DNA from: Candidatus Poribacteria bacterium
GTDB lineage: Bacteria; Poribacteria; WGA-4E; PCPOR2b
DNA: 44,055 bases
Assembly: GCA_003635265.1 (NCBI GenBank)
Contig: PYIZ01000023.1
Span: forward strand, 6,847 to 50,901
Direction: 5' to 3'
This document shows, piece by piece, positions 32,677 through 40,434 of the stretch. The translations under genes were made by a program, and so were the position numbers. The notes beneath the pieces are model-generated. The model searched no databases and had not been told where the DNA came from. It saw nothing but the letters and a program-made list of their open reading frames with translations. Within the stretch, counting starts at the first letter, position 1, and every line of letters begins with the position of its first letter.

Positions 32677-34824
32677 ATGACAACATTGAATCAATCCAAA
32701 CTTTTCGAGGCACTCAAACCCGATACCATCGTCACTGTTGCAGGGATCGGCTACCGCGACGGCATACCCGCTAAAGACGCAGATATTGGTTGGCCCATGG
32801 GTGTGGTACGGCGACCCGATGGCGACCTGATCGTAGCCGATATCCGAGCCCACCGTATCTGGCGCATCGACCAAGACGGTATCTTACATATCTTTGCCGG
32901 GGACGGTGTGCCGGGAGTCTCTGGTGATGGAGGTCCCGCCATCAATGCCCGCGTGTACACACCACACGACTTTTGCCTCGACAAAGAGGGCAACCTCTTC
33001 TTTTCCGAGCTAGGTGCGAGAGGCCCCGACCAAGGTGCTAATACGATCCGTCGCATCGATTATAAGACCGGCATCATCACCCGCGTAGTTGGCGCGGGAG
33101 TGATGGGACGGGGTGGAGATGGGGGTCCGGCGCTAGGAGCTGAGTTCGACACGACAACTGGCGTGGCGGTTGACGCTGAAGGAAATATCTTCGTGTGTGG
33201 CAAATGGGATAGCAATGTACGGCGAGTGGATGCAAAGACCGGCATCATTGAAACCTTCGCAGGTCAAAACACCCGTTACTATCCATTGGAGCAGGGGATA
33301 AGCCGTCCCTACAGCGGTGCCAATTACACCCTCGCCGGGTTTCATGGCGATGGCGGACCTGCATCAAAGGCAGCCTTCGGATTCCCTGAACACTTGGCGT
33401 TCGACTCCCAAGGCGATCTTTATGTCTGCGACAATGGCAACAACCGGATTCGCAAGATTGATATGCACACAGGGACAATTACAACCGTTCTCGGCACAGG
33501 TCAAGCGGCATCCAACGGCGATGGTGGACCTGCAGTCGAAGCGAGCACACATACACCGGACGCCATTTTCATTGATTGTCACGACAACCTGTACGTCGGT
33601 GAAGTGGGCGGGTTCAGGGTGCGCAAGGTAGATGCCCAAACAGGTGTTGTGACGACACTCGCTGGCACGGGTATCCCCGGTTGGGGTGAGGAGGGCACCC
33701 CCGGATCTGAAACGAAATGCAATCCCATCGAATCCGGTATCTGGGCTGATCCCGATGGCACTGTTTTATATAGCGATTCTTCGGGTCGTTTACGCCGTAT
33801 TGATCCACAAACCGGCGTCGTGACAACCGTTTTGGGCGGCGACAGTATCCGTGATGGCGCTCCATCTACCGAGGCGTTCCTCGCCTGTCCAAGGGGGATT
33901 TGTGTGGGACCGGACGGACATATCTACTTTGCCGATATGCAGAGTGATCGGATACGAGCGATCGATCCGGTCACCGGAATTATCCGAACCATCGCCGGTA
34001 GCGGCGGCAGAGCCTATGGCGGTGACAACGGTCCTGCGACTGATGCATACTTCTTAAATCCCTACGACGTATCGGTGGATAGGAGCGGTCATGTTGTAAT
34101 AGCCGACACACTGAATGGACGGGTACGGCGGGTGGATACGAATGGCGTGATTCATACCGTAGCGGGAACAGGCGAAAGCGCAGATCGGGGAGATGGTGGT
34201 CCTGCTGCCGGGGCTGGACTCACGGTCGTTTGGTCAGTCACGCATGGACCCGATGGAGCTATCTATCTGGGCGACGCCGCCGGTCGGATTCGCAGGATTG
34301 ACGCTGATACCGGGCGCATCAGCACAGTAGCAGGGGTTGGCATTCAAGGCTACACCGGAGACGGGGGTCCCGCAACGGGGGCAAGAATCGGCAGCCCATC
34401 GGCACTTAGGTTTGACCGAAAGGGAAACCTCTATTTCTCCGACCTCACTCAGCACGTCGTGCGCAGGGTGGACACAGAGGGTATTATCACAACTGTTGTG
34501 GGTTGCGGTGAGGCTGGATTTTCCCCCGATGGCACCCCTGCCCTTGAGGCACGCCTTCACAAACCGTTGGGATTAGCAGTCACCGGGGACGGGAGTGTGT
34601 ACTTCTCCGACTCGCGCAACAATCGGGTGCGCCGTGTTGCCCTTGATGAAACGCTTCAAACGGTTGCTGGTAGCGATACGCCGGGCGACGCAGGGGACAG
34701 AGGTTCCGCTACTAAAGCCAGTCTGAACGAACCGCACGGACTCTGTTTCTACGGGGCTGATATACTGTTGATTTGCGATCACTACAACAGTCGCATTAAA
34801 GCGGTGAAACTCCCAAATCCCTGA
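32677..34824 (+). CDS. NHL-repeat beta-propeller protein
   Basis: The 715-residue product has many NHL-type repeats of about 55-60 residues. A typical unit is GDGGPA, then a hydrophobic block with a D-x-x-G-N-L turn (LAFDSQGDLYVCDNGNNRIRK), then IDxxTGxITTVxGTG. At least nine partial or full units are visible from residue 20 to the end. No signal peptide is seen at the N terminus (MTTLNQSKLFEALKPDTIVT). Such propellers bind proteins, ligands or glycans; the role here is unknown. GATGAGG lies before the ATG. The gene stands alone, with the terminator-like hairpin upstream. Confidence 0.85.
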   Translation: MTTLNQSKLFEALKPDTIVTVAGIGYRDGIPAKDADIGWPMGVVRRPDGDLIVADIRAHRIWRIDQDGILHIFAGDGVPGVSGDGGPAINARVYTPHDFCLDKEGNLFFSELGARGPDQGANTIRRIDYKTGIITRVVGAGVMGRGGDGGPALGAEFDTTTGVAVDAEGNIFVCGKWDSNVRRVDAKTGIIETFAGQNTRYYPLEQGISRPYSGANYTLAGFHGDGGPASKAAFGFPEHLAFDSQGDLYVCDNGNNRIRKIDMHTGTITTVLGTGQAASNGDGGPAVEASTHTPDAIFIDCHDNLYVGEVGGFRVRKVDAQTGVVTTLAGTGIPGWGEEGTPGSETKCNPIESGIWADPDGTVLYSDSSGRLRRIDPQTGVVTTVLGGDSIRDGAPSTEAFLACPRGICVGPDGHIYFADMQSDRIRAIDPVTGIIRTIAGSGGRAYGGDNGPATDAYFLNPYDVSVDRSGHVVIADTLNGRVRRVDTNGVIHTVAGTGESADRGDGGPAAGAGLTVVWSVTHGPDGAIYLGDAAGRIRRIDADTGRISTVAGVGIQGYTGDGGPATGARIGSPSALRFDRKGNLYFSDLTQHVVRRVDTEGIITTVVGCGEAGFSPDGTPALEARLHKPLGLAVTGDGSVYFSDSRNNRVRRVALDETLQTVAGSDTPGDAGDRGSATKASLNEPHGLCFYGADILLICDHYNSRIKAVKLPNP

Positions 34825-35057
34825 GCCTAGTGCTTCTAGCCCGAGAGACTTCTCTTAAAGAGAGATTGGAGCGTGTTGACATTTTGCTGTTACTAATTTG
34901 GTAAACATTTCCCCAAGTCGACGGGATGCTCTCTCAACTCAACGAGATGGCGAATCCGAGCACAAGAGGTAGGATTGGGCGGCAGGTATTGTCCATCCTA
35001 CAGGAAGATTTCGCAGTAATTCTGTTGGCACCCTGCTTTGAATATACACTCTCACCG

Positions 35058-35282
35058 TTAGAAATCCAGTTCGACGATAACCTCACCGATATGATCGATC
35101 TAATTCAAAACATGAGCCAACTCACTGTGGACCGTCACCGGTCCGGTTAGTAATAGTTGCTAGCAACATTTACTAATAATCGGGTTAATCGCTTCAATGC
35201 CTTTCTTAACATTTGCCGTTGAAAGCCTGATGCTGACTGACTTTGGAGCATCAGCGGTTTCTTTGGCATGGTAATTGCCCAT
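35058..35282 (-). pseudogene. Broken small gene with two in-frame TAG codons
   Basis: On the minus strand a frame from ATG 35282 reads MGNYHAKETADAPKSVSIRL, continues through KKGIEAINPIISKCC, then TAG (codon 41), then QLLLTGPVTVHSELAHVLN, then TAG (codon 61), then IDHIGEVIVELDF and TAA. All three pieces stay in one frame and look protein-like, and both TAG codons could arise from CAG by one change. I do not recognise the family. The frame also stays open upstream to about 35350. Either a decayed gene or, less likely, amber readthrough. The rest of the 34825-35379 spacer holds only a 7-bp hairpin, ATTGTCC...GGACAAT, near 35289. Confidence 0.45.
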
Positions 35283-35379
35283 ATTTGGATTGTCCCGAAT
35301 CGGACAATTCGGAAGAGTTCTATCTCTAACAGCAGAAGTGGATTGCTTGCTTCTGCAAATCTAAAAGGAGTTAACCGTA

Positions 35380-35580
35380 ATGTTAAGAAAAGCGTTGACC
35401 CTCGGAATGGTTTTCATTTTAGCACTAAGCCTGTGGGCTGTGTCAATGATTACATGTTTTACCTATGACGCAGAGGCAGATGATCCGCATTGTGACTGGG
35501 TCTGGGGATGTCTTGTGAATGGTCCATGTGGCTGGATTTGGATGTGCATCCCCCAACCCGACTGGCATACCCACGGGTGA
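35380..35580 (+). CDS. Small secreted Cys/Trp-rich peptide with two C-x-W-[VI]-W-x-C motifs
   Basis: The 66-residue product has a signal peptide (about residues 1-24, LGMVFILALSLWAVSMI) and a likely signal-peptidase site after AEA, leaving a mature peptide of about 33 residues beginning DDPHCDW. That peptide contains CDWVWGC and CGWIWMC separated by LVNGP, then IPQPDWHTHG. The near-symmetric C-x-W-[VI]-W-x-C pair suggests disulfide or metal-bound loops, or modification of the tryptophans. No radical SAM or other RiPP enzyme is in view. AAAAGGAG lies just upstream of the ATG, so it is probably a real gene. Confidence 0.65.
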   Translation: MLRKALTLGMVFILALSLWAVSMITCFTYDAEADDPHCDWVWGCLVNGPCGWIWMCIPQPDWHTHG

Positions 35581-35594
35581 AATCAGGTGCCTTT

Positions 35595-35632
35595 GTTATG
35601 CTAAAAGTCCCTTCGGGGACTTTTAGCATAAC
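35595..35632. other. Perfect 17-bp hairpin with UUCG loop
   Basis: GTTATGCTAAAAGTCCC (35595-35611) and its exact complement (35616-35632) flank the loop TTCG, closed by C-G, the especially stable UUCG tetraloop. No T tract follows on either strand, so a simple intrinsic terminator is not certain. It lies 15 bases after the small secreted peptide gene. Confidence 0.7.
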
Positions 35633-35780
35633 GACTTGCTTGGTCACTGTCTGGTTTTTCTAAGGGGTAGTATGTGCTGTCCCATTTACAAATCTTCAGA
35701 TGAGTGTGCCTCTCCGGAGGAAATGATTGCGTTACCCTCCTACCACTCCGAAGGAGAGCAACATTTGAAAGGAGAATCGA

Positions 35781-36476
35781 ATGAACAAAAGACTGACGAA
35801 AAACATTCCCCAAACGATTGGTGGGGTTCTCGTGCTAATAATTTTAACGTGTGCGGGGATGCTTCTTTATGCCCGATGGGATTTGATACGTTTTAAGGAA
35901 CAGTCCAAAGTTTCACCTGCGGCCCTTCCACGGACAGAAAAAGTAGCAAACACGAACACCGAGGAACCATCTCCTACCGAAACAGCAGCACCAAAGCCTT
36001 TGAAACAACATAATATGGAACTGGAATCTGACGGACTTGAAACAGAAACACCTTCGCTTGAAACACTCGATTCTCTCATTGACGGACTTGCTCTTTCTGA
36101 GATAGAACCCTCCGAAGCAGAGATTGTTGACGTACAAGGTGAGAGTCTTGAGGAAGAGGTAGACAGTGGGACCAGTTTGGCAAGTCTTGTTTCTTCTCTT
36201 GAGCATGGCAACGTTGATATAGGTTCTGGGTCCCCAGAAGACCTTGCTACCGTCGTTGAAATGCTCAAACGTGCGGCAAAGGGCCCAATGGCGGTTGACG
36301 ATCTAATCACCATGATGGAGGCATGGTTAAGAATCCAGCCTGATACCCCGCACATGCAATCGGAGATAAATGAAACTCGCTATACCCTGACAAGTATGCT
36401 CTCATGGCTCCGATCTGAGAAGGAGAAGTCCTTGCAAAGCGGAAAAGAGATAAAGTACCCTTTTCGTATCTACTAA
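35781..36476 (+). CDS. Membrane-anchored protein of unknown function
   Basis: The 231-residue product has one N-terminal membrane segment (about residues 12-32; IGGVLVLIILTCAGMLLYA), then an acidic, Ser/Thr/Glu-rich linker (about 45-135). A helical C-terminal part follows (about 145-225; VDDLITMMEAWLRIQPDTPH). It has no family match that I recognise. GAAAGGAG precedes the ATG. It is 25 bases upstream of the CACC protein gene, in the same direction, so the two are probably expressed together. The product likely faces the periplasm. Confidence 0.7.
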   Translation: MNKRLTKNIPQTIGGVLVLIILTCAGMLLYARWDLIRFKEQSKVSPAALPRTEKVANTNTEEPSPTETAAPKPLKQHNMELESDGLETETPSLETLDSLIDGLALSEIEPSEAEIVDVQGESLEEEVDSGTSLASLVSSLEHGNVDIGSGSPEDLATVVEMLKRAAKGPMAVDDLITMMEAWLRIQPDTPHMQSEINETRYTLTSMLSWLRSEKEKSLQSGKEIKYPFRIY

Positions 36477-36501
36477 AACTCCAAAGGAGGAAAAGAAGAA
36501 A

Positions 36502-36909
36502 GTGAAGAGCATTTTTTACGGTTTTTGTCTGATTTCTGTTGTAGTTTCTGGACTTGTGTTTTACTTCGCGCTGGAACGCACCCCTGTAGTTGAGACAATA
36601 GGGGTTCCGGGGTCCCAACCGAGTCGCTTCTCCGGGCAAAACTCGCCACGTGCATCAGTTGCGGAGCAGAAGGTGAAAACACCTAATAAGAAGAAGTGTG
36701 CCTGCTGTCGTGAAAAGTTAGCACAGTCAAGAAAAGTAGCAGAACAGAGAATCCAGGCGCGTAAAGCATGGGCTCGGGAGATGTTCGCCAATTACGGATA
36801 TGAAGAAGGCATGAAACGGATAGCTGCCAAAGACCCCGAGTTGGCAAAACAGATACAGCAGCTCCTTGAACCCCAAAAAACAGTCCAGTCTAGCTCCCAC
36901 TCTCTCTGA
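36502..36909 (+). CDS. Small membrane-anchored protein with a CACC motif, parent of two decayed copies
   Basis: The 135-residue product has an N-terminal membrane segment (about residues 4-23; FYGFCLISVVVSGLVFYFA), a Pro/Ser-rich linker, and a basic helical region with KKKCACCREKLAQSRKVAEQ at about 56-75 followed by ARKAWAREMFANYGYEEGMK. The CxCC cluster could bind metal or anchor the helix. GTG 36502 is preceded by AAAGGAGG (36483-36490). The C-terminal part is repeated at 39254-39470 and, further degraded, at 40771-40850. Function unknown. Confidence 0.75.
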   Translation: MKSIFYGFCLISVVVSGLVFYFALERTPVVETIGVPGSQPSRFSGQNSPRASVAEQKVKTPNKKKCACCREKLAQSRKVAEQRIQARKAWAREMFANYGYEEGMKRIAAKDPELAKQIQQLLEPQKTVQSSSHSL

Positions 36910-36965
36910 AAACTTCCTCATTCTTTTTTGGTGTGTGCTTATTTGTAATTGTTACGAGATAGAAT
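36900..36965 (+). pseudogene. Decayed remnant of the 5' end of the GT39-like gene
   Basis: After the CACC gene the sequence (CTCTCTGAAAACTTCCTCAT, then a T run, then GGTGTGTGCTTATTTG) resembles the first 60 bases of the glycosyltransferase gene at 40877 (CTCTGAGAAAACTCTCTCAA, T run, GCTGTGTGTTTATTCG). In both places it follows a CACC sequence. This suggests CACC was once directly upstream of the glycosyltransferase. The match is by eye and short. Confidence 0.35.
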
Positions 36966-37081
36966 AGTAACAAACACAATAAGCTTATCTGATACAGTTT
37001 ACGGTGTAAACACCCGTGCATTCATCAATGTGCAACCGTTTTTGAAGGCGTCTGGACATATTATGTCTAAACTCCCTAAAA

Positions 37082-37261
37082 ATGGCTGGATTTTTTGGGT
37101 TGTGGGTTGGTATTCTTCTCATCACAATCGGCAGTAGTAGGTCTTTAAGAATTCCGCTCATGTTAAGAAACCGTGCAGCAGAAACAGAGTTTTTGGGTTA
37201 CGGTGCTCTATTGGAATATTGTCGCCGCCTGATTTATCGGACAAGGAGTGATCCTGCGTAA
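37082..37261 (+). CDS. Possible small membrane protein (59 aa), uncertain
   Basis: ATG 37082 opens a 59-codon frame with a hydrophobic start (MAGFFGLWVGILLITIGSSR) and a charged end (ALLEYCRRLIYRTRSDPA). Its last 13 codons lie in the spacer duplicated at 39491, where they remain open, but the upstream part is missing from that copy. No ribosome-binding site is visible. It may be a real small gene or chance. The rest of 36966-37347 has nothing else but a GATTTATCGG palindrome half-site and the 104-bp duplicated spacer. Confidence 0.3.
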   Translation: MAGFFGLWVGILLITIGSSRSLRIPLMLRNRAAETEFLGYGALLEYCRRLIYRTRSDPA

Positions 37262-37327
37262 TTACAATTGAGCTATCGAAGAATTGTGCACGGTCCACTG
37301 CGCTTGAATCCGTATTGACTTACATCA
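37224..37327 (+). repeat. Duplicated spacer upstream of the LamG-like gene, copy 1
   Basis: These 104 bases match 39491-39594 at 100 of 104 positions by eye. The repeat continues through the ribosome-binding site and start of the LamG-like gene, showing recent tandem duplication. Confidence 0.85.
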
Positions 37328-37347
37328 AAAAAAGAAGGAGCTATCTC

Positions 37348-38148
37348 ATGAAGCATACAATGGTTATGTTAATACTTACGTTGTTGGTATCGTCGGTATG
37401 GGCAGAGATATTTCGGGATAATTTTAATGATGGTGACTTAAAGGGCTGGGCGCTTGTACAGGGGGCTGAAGATGGTGGTATTGAAAATGGTGAATTGGTT
37501 CTCGGTTCTCCTAAAGCGGAGAGTGAAACGGAGGTTATCATTGTGGCTGATGGTATAATCGCAAGCGACTACGAAGTGTTTGTATCCCTAAAAATCAGCA
37601 AGCTAGCTAGGAATATTAGCGATGGTGCAGCCATTGGGATACGCGCTCATGCGGATCCACACCACGTTGATCTGATCACTGAATATTTGAAGAAGAACGA
37701 GGTGAAGGAGAGAGACGAGAGGAACAAGGGGATCCAACTTCTGTACAGGCGATCTTACAGATTCGTCCTAGGTCATAATATTCACGATATAAGAGGAGGT
37801 ATTGCAGCGACCATTCAACTTATGAAGGTTTCTGTGACAAAAGACGGATTCCCGACAATCTTTTTAGGGGACAATCTACACACATTTCGGGAATTTGATT
37901 TCAAGTTGCACGAGTGGTATCGGTTGAAGGTTATTGCCAAAGGGAACCGGTTTCAATGCTTTATTGATGACAAAAAAATGCTAGGTTTTCTTGACGATAC
38001 CTACACAACAGGGGGAATTTATCTGTCGTCAGGAAGGGGAAACCGTGTCCACTTCGATAACTTTGAGGTTCAATATGAGGCCCTTTCAGTGCAGCCCCGG
38101 AAGAAGCTCACAACCACTTGGGGAGAGATAAAGAGTAATCTCCATTGA
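37348..38148 (+). CDS. Secreted LamG/DUF1080-like protein with C-terminal LSV-x9-WG tag, copy 1
   Basis: From ATG 37348 (AGAAGGAG just upstream) the 266-residue product has a signal peptide (MKHTMVMLILTLLVSSVWA) and one concanavalin-like beta-sandwich. It opens EIFRDNFNDGDLKGW and closes GIYLSSGRGNRVHFDNFEVQY, as in LamG or DUF1080 carbohydrate-binding or 3-keto-glycoside hydrolase-like domains. It ends with LSV, nine residues and WGEIKSNLH. The paralogue at 39615 shares about 80-90% of the first 98 and last 85 residues, but residues 99-180 differ strongly and have indels. The frame begins at TTG 37315, but that start has no ribosome-binding site. Confidence 0.8.
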   Translation: MKHTMVMLILTLLVSSVWAEIFRDNFNDGDLKGWALVQGAEDGGIENGELVLGSPKAESETEVIIVADGIIASDYEVFVSLKISKLARNISDGAAIGIRAHADPHHVDLITEYLKKNEVKERDERNKGIQLLYRRSYRFVLGHNIHDIRGGIAATIQLMKVSVTKDGFPTIFLGDNLHTFREFDFKLHEWYRLKVIAKGNRFQCFIDDKKMLGFLDDTYTTGGIYLSSGRGNRVHFDNFEVQYEALSVQPRKKLTTTWGEIKSNLH

Positions 38149-38187
38149 AGTCCCATGGGTGTTAAACAAATTCAAGGAGGATTATAC

Positions 38188-39219
38188 ATGTTGAAGCAAT
38201 TCTCAGTGCCTCAGAAGATTTTTAGTGCCATGATATTTCTATTTGCATGGAGCCTGTTTACTAAGCACGCGTCCTCCGACGAGCGGACTGGCACCATTAC
38301 ATTTCTATCCGATCGAGATCGAGACCCCCTTTTTCGGATTGATATAATAGTTTATCTGATTGATGCTGATGGATCAAATGAAATACCTTGGACGGGTGGT
38401 AATGGTCCAATTGCCTGGTCCCCGGATGGAAAATATATTGCCTACCACCTGCATGATCCACAGGACCCATTTGTCTCTGCTATATATTTGCGGACTCCTG
38501 TTATTCTTCCTAAAGTTTTGGGGCCTCGTCCTATAATTCAAATCAAACAGGTGACTAAACAATTTGGTGGTCAAACGTACCTATCGCCAAAATGGTCTCC
38601 CGATGGGAAGCGGTTAGCTCTTACCAGCATTGATGGGGCACCAGATGGTATGACTGATGTTTGCGTTATGGATATCGAAGGAATCGTGTTAAAGAATTTA
38701 ACACGGTCGCCGGGAAGGGATGAGGCAGGTTCTTGGTCTCCTGATGGTTCAAAAATTGTGTTCTTTTCCAATCGGGATGGGAACGCGGAAATCTATGTGA
38801 TGGGCTCAAATGGTAGAAAGCAGGTCAATTTGACCAACCACCCTGCCCTCGATGCTGCGCCTACATGGTCTCCCGATGGAACACAGATAGCGTTTCAGTC
38901 CAATCGGGAAGGCGGTCAGGACGATATCTATGTGATGAACCCTGATGGAACAAATGTCAGCAACCTAACCCGCCACCCATGGGAGGACCGTGCGCCTGCG
39001 TGGTCTCCCGCCGGGAGATGGATTGCGTACCACGCATTTCAGGTTGGTGAACGTCCAGATATTTATGTGATGGATGCCAACGGGGGTAATCGGGCGCAAC
39101 TTACTGAGGATCCGGGTTCGGATACGGATCCGACATGGGTGATTCCTGACCGTTCGCTGTCGGTGGAGGTGTCAAGTAATCAAGCCACTCTTTGGGGACG
39201 TATGAAATTGGAGAGGTAG
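38188..39219 (+). CDS. Secreted TolB-like PD40 beta-propeller protein with C-terminal LSV-x9-WG tag
   Basis: From ATG 38188 (CAAGGAGG upstream) the product is 343 residues. It has a signal peptide (about 1-30; FSAMIFLFAWSLFTKHASS) and at least five PD40/WD40-like blades with the marks WSPDGKYIAYH, WSPDGKRLALTS, WSPDGSKIVFFSNRDG, WSPDGTQIAFQSNREG and WSPAGRWIAYHAF, each followed by DIYVMxxxG. It ends LSV, nine residues, WGRMKLER. The propeller probably sits in the periplasm or at the surface. A copy at 40435 has been reduced to a fragment. The gene lies 39 bases after the LamG-like gene, so they are co-transcribed. Confidence 0.85.
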   Translation: MLKQFSVPQKIFSAMIFLFAWSLFTKHASSDERTGTITFLSDRDRDPLFRIDIIVYLIDADGSNEIPWTGGNGPIAWSPDGKYIAYHLHDPQDPFVSAIYLRTPVILPKVLGPRPIIQIKQVTKQFGGQTYLSPKWSPDGKRLALTSIDGAPDGMTDVCVMDIEGIVLKNLTRSPGRDEAGSWSPDGSKIVFFSNRDGNAEIYVMGSNGRKQVNLTNHPALDAAPTWSPDGTQIAFQSNREGGQDDIYVMNPDGTNVSNLTRHPWEDRAPAWSPAGRWIAYHAFQVGERPDIYVMDANGGNRAQLTEDPGSDTDPTWVIPDRSLSVEVSSNQATLWGRMKLER

Positions 39220-39253
39220 TGACAGTCTGAAACACCAGCCGTGGAAAAGAGAG

Positions 39254-39470
39254 ATGAAACTCATATCCAAAGAAAGCACAAAACACAAAAAGTGTGCTTG
39301 CTGTCGTGAAAAGTTAGCACAGTCAAGAAAAGCAGCAGAACAGAGAAGCCAAGCGCGTAAAGCATGGGCTCGGGAGATGTTTGCCAACTACGGATATGAA
39401 GAAGGCGTGATATGGATAGCTGCCAAAGGCCCCGGGTTGGCAAAGTAGATACAGCAGCTCCTTGAACGAA
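39254..39470 (+). pseudogene. Truncated CACC protein copy
   Basis: From ATG 39254 a 64-residue frame (MKLISKESTKHKKCACCREK...) repeats the C-terminal half of the product at 36502 at high identity but lacks its membrane segment. It stops early, since the codon matching CAG is TAG (39446-39448). Similarity continues past the stop to about 39470 (ATACAGCAGCTCCTTGAAC). It looks like a decayed copy made by the cassette duplication. Confidence 0.75.
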
Positions 39471-39490
39471 AAAACAACTGTAATATTGTA

Positions 39491-39594
39491 GCCGCCTGAT
39501 TTATCGGACACAGAGTGATCCTGCGTAATTACAATTGAGCTATCGAAGAATTGTGCGCGATCCACTGCGCTTGAATCCGTATTGACTTACATCA
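39491..39594 (+). repeat. Duplicated spacer upstream of the LamG-like gene, copy 2
   Basis: This copy of the spacer matches 37224-37327 with only four differences. It carries the same GATTTATCGG half-palindrome and leads into the second LamG-like gene. Confidence 0.85.
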
Positions 39595-39614
39595 GGGAAG
39601 GAAGGAGCTATCTC

Positions 39615-40388
39615 ATGAAGCATACAATGGTTATATTGATACTTACGTTGTTGGTGTCACCGGTAGAGGCAGAGATATTTCGGGATAATTTTAACGATGG
39701 GGACTTAAAGGGCTGGACGTTTGTAGTGGGTGATGAAGATGGTGGTATTGAAAATGGTGAATTGGTTCTCGGTTCTCCTAAAGCGGAGAGTGGAGAGAAG
39801 GTTATGATTGCGGTTGATGGTATAATCGCAAGAGACTGCGAAGTATCGGTATCCCTAAAAATCAGCAAGCTACCTAGGGTTCTTAGCGGTGGTGCATCCA
39901 TTGGGCTGCGCGCTCATACGGATCCACTTCTTCAACCTTTCATTGAGCAGTCGAACAAGAAGGCCCGAGTACGTCTTTACGATCGATCTTGCAGGTTCTG
40001 TCTAGGTAATATAGATACTGGTGATAATATGCCTATTCAAGATATAAGAAATATAAGAGAAGGGCTTGCAGCGACCACTAGGGAAGAAACCTTGAAAACC
40101 TTTGTTAGGGGCAAGCTATACGCATTTCGGGAGTTTAATTTCAAACTGCACGAGTGGTATCGGTTGAAGATTATTGCCAAGGGGAATCGGTTTCAATGCT
40201 TTGTTGATAATAAAAAAATGCTAGATTTTTTTGACGATACCTACACGGCAGGGGGAATTTATCTGTCGTCAAGCTGGGGGAGCCGTGTCCACTTCGATAA
40301 CTTTGAGGTTCAATACGAGGCCCTTTCAGTGCAGCCTCGGAAGGAACTCACAACCACTTGGGGAGAGATAAAGAGTAACTTCCATTGA
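39615..40388 (+). CDS. Secreted LamG/DUF1080-like protein with C-terminal LSV-x9-WG tag, copy 2
   Basis: From ATG 39615 (GGAAGGAG upstream) the 257-residue product has the same signal peptide, beta-sandwich ends and terminal LSV-x9-WGEIKSNFH tail as the copy at 37348. The middle (about residues 99-170) differs: it carries KKARVRLYDRSCRFCLGN and a different loop, with two new cysteines. Conserved ends around a changed centre suggest either diversifying selection on a binding face or mosaic recombination. It is followed by a decayed PD40 gene, so this copy lacks the full propeller partner. Confidence 0.8.
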   Translation: MKHTMVILILTLLVSPVEAEIFRDNFNDGDLKGWTFVVGDEDGGIENGELVLGSPKAESGEKVMIAVDGIIARDCEVSVSLKISKLPRVLSGGASIGLRAHTDPLLQPFIEQSNKKARVRLYDRSCRFCLGNIDTGDNMPIQDIRNIREGLAATTREETLKTFVRGKLYAFREFNFKLHEWYRLKIIAKGNRFQCFVDNKKMLDFFDDTYTAGGIYLSSSWGSRVHFDNFEVQYEALSVQPRKELTTTWGEIKSNFH

Positions 40389-40434
40389 AATTTGGTCACG
40401 CATGGGTGCCAAACAAATTCAAGGAGGATTATAC

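Noticed and set aside
34926..35150. Plus-strand 74-codon open frame
   Set aside because: It overlaps the minus-strand broken gene, whose translation looks more protein-like; no ribosome-binding site supports the plus frame.
35268..35468. Plus-strand 66-codon frame overlapping the secreted peptide gene
   Set aside because: It lacks a ribosome-binding site and overlaps the start of the well-supported peptide gene in another frame.
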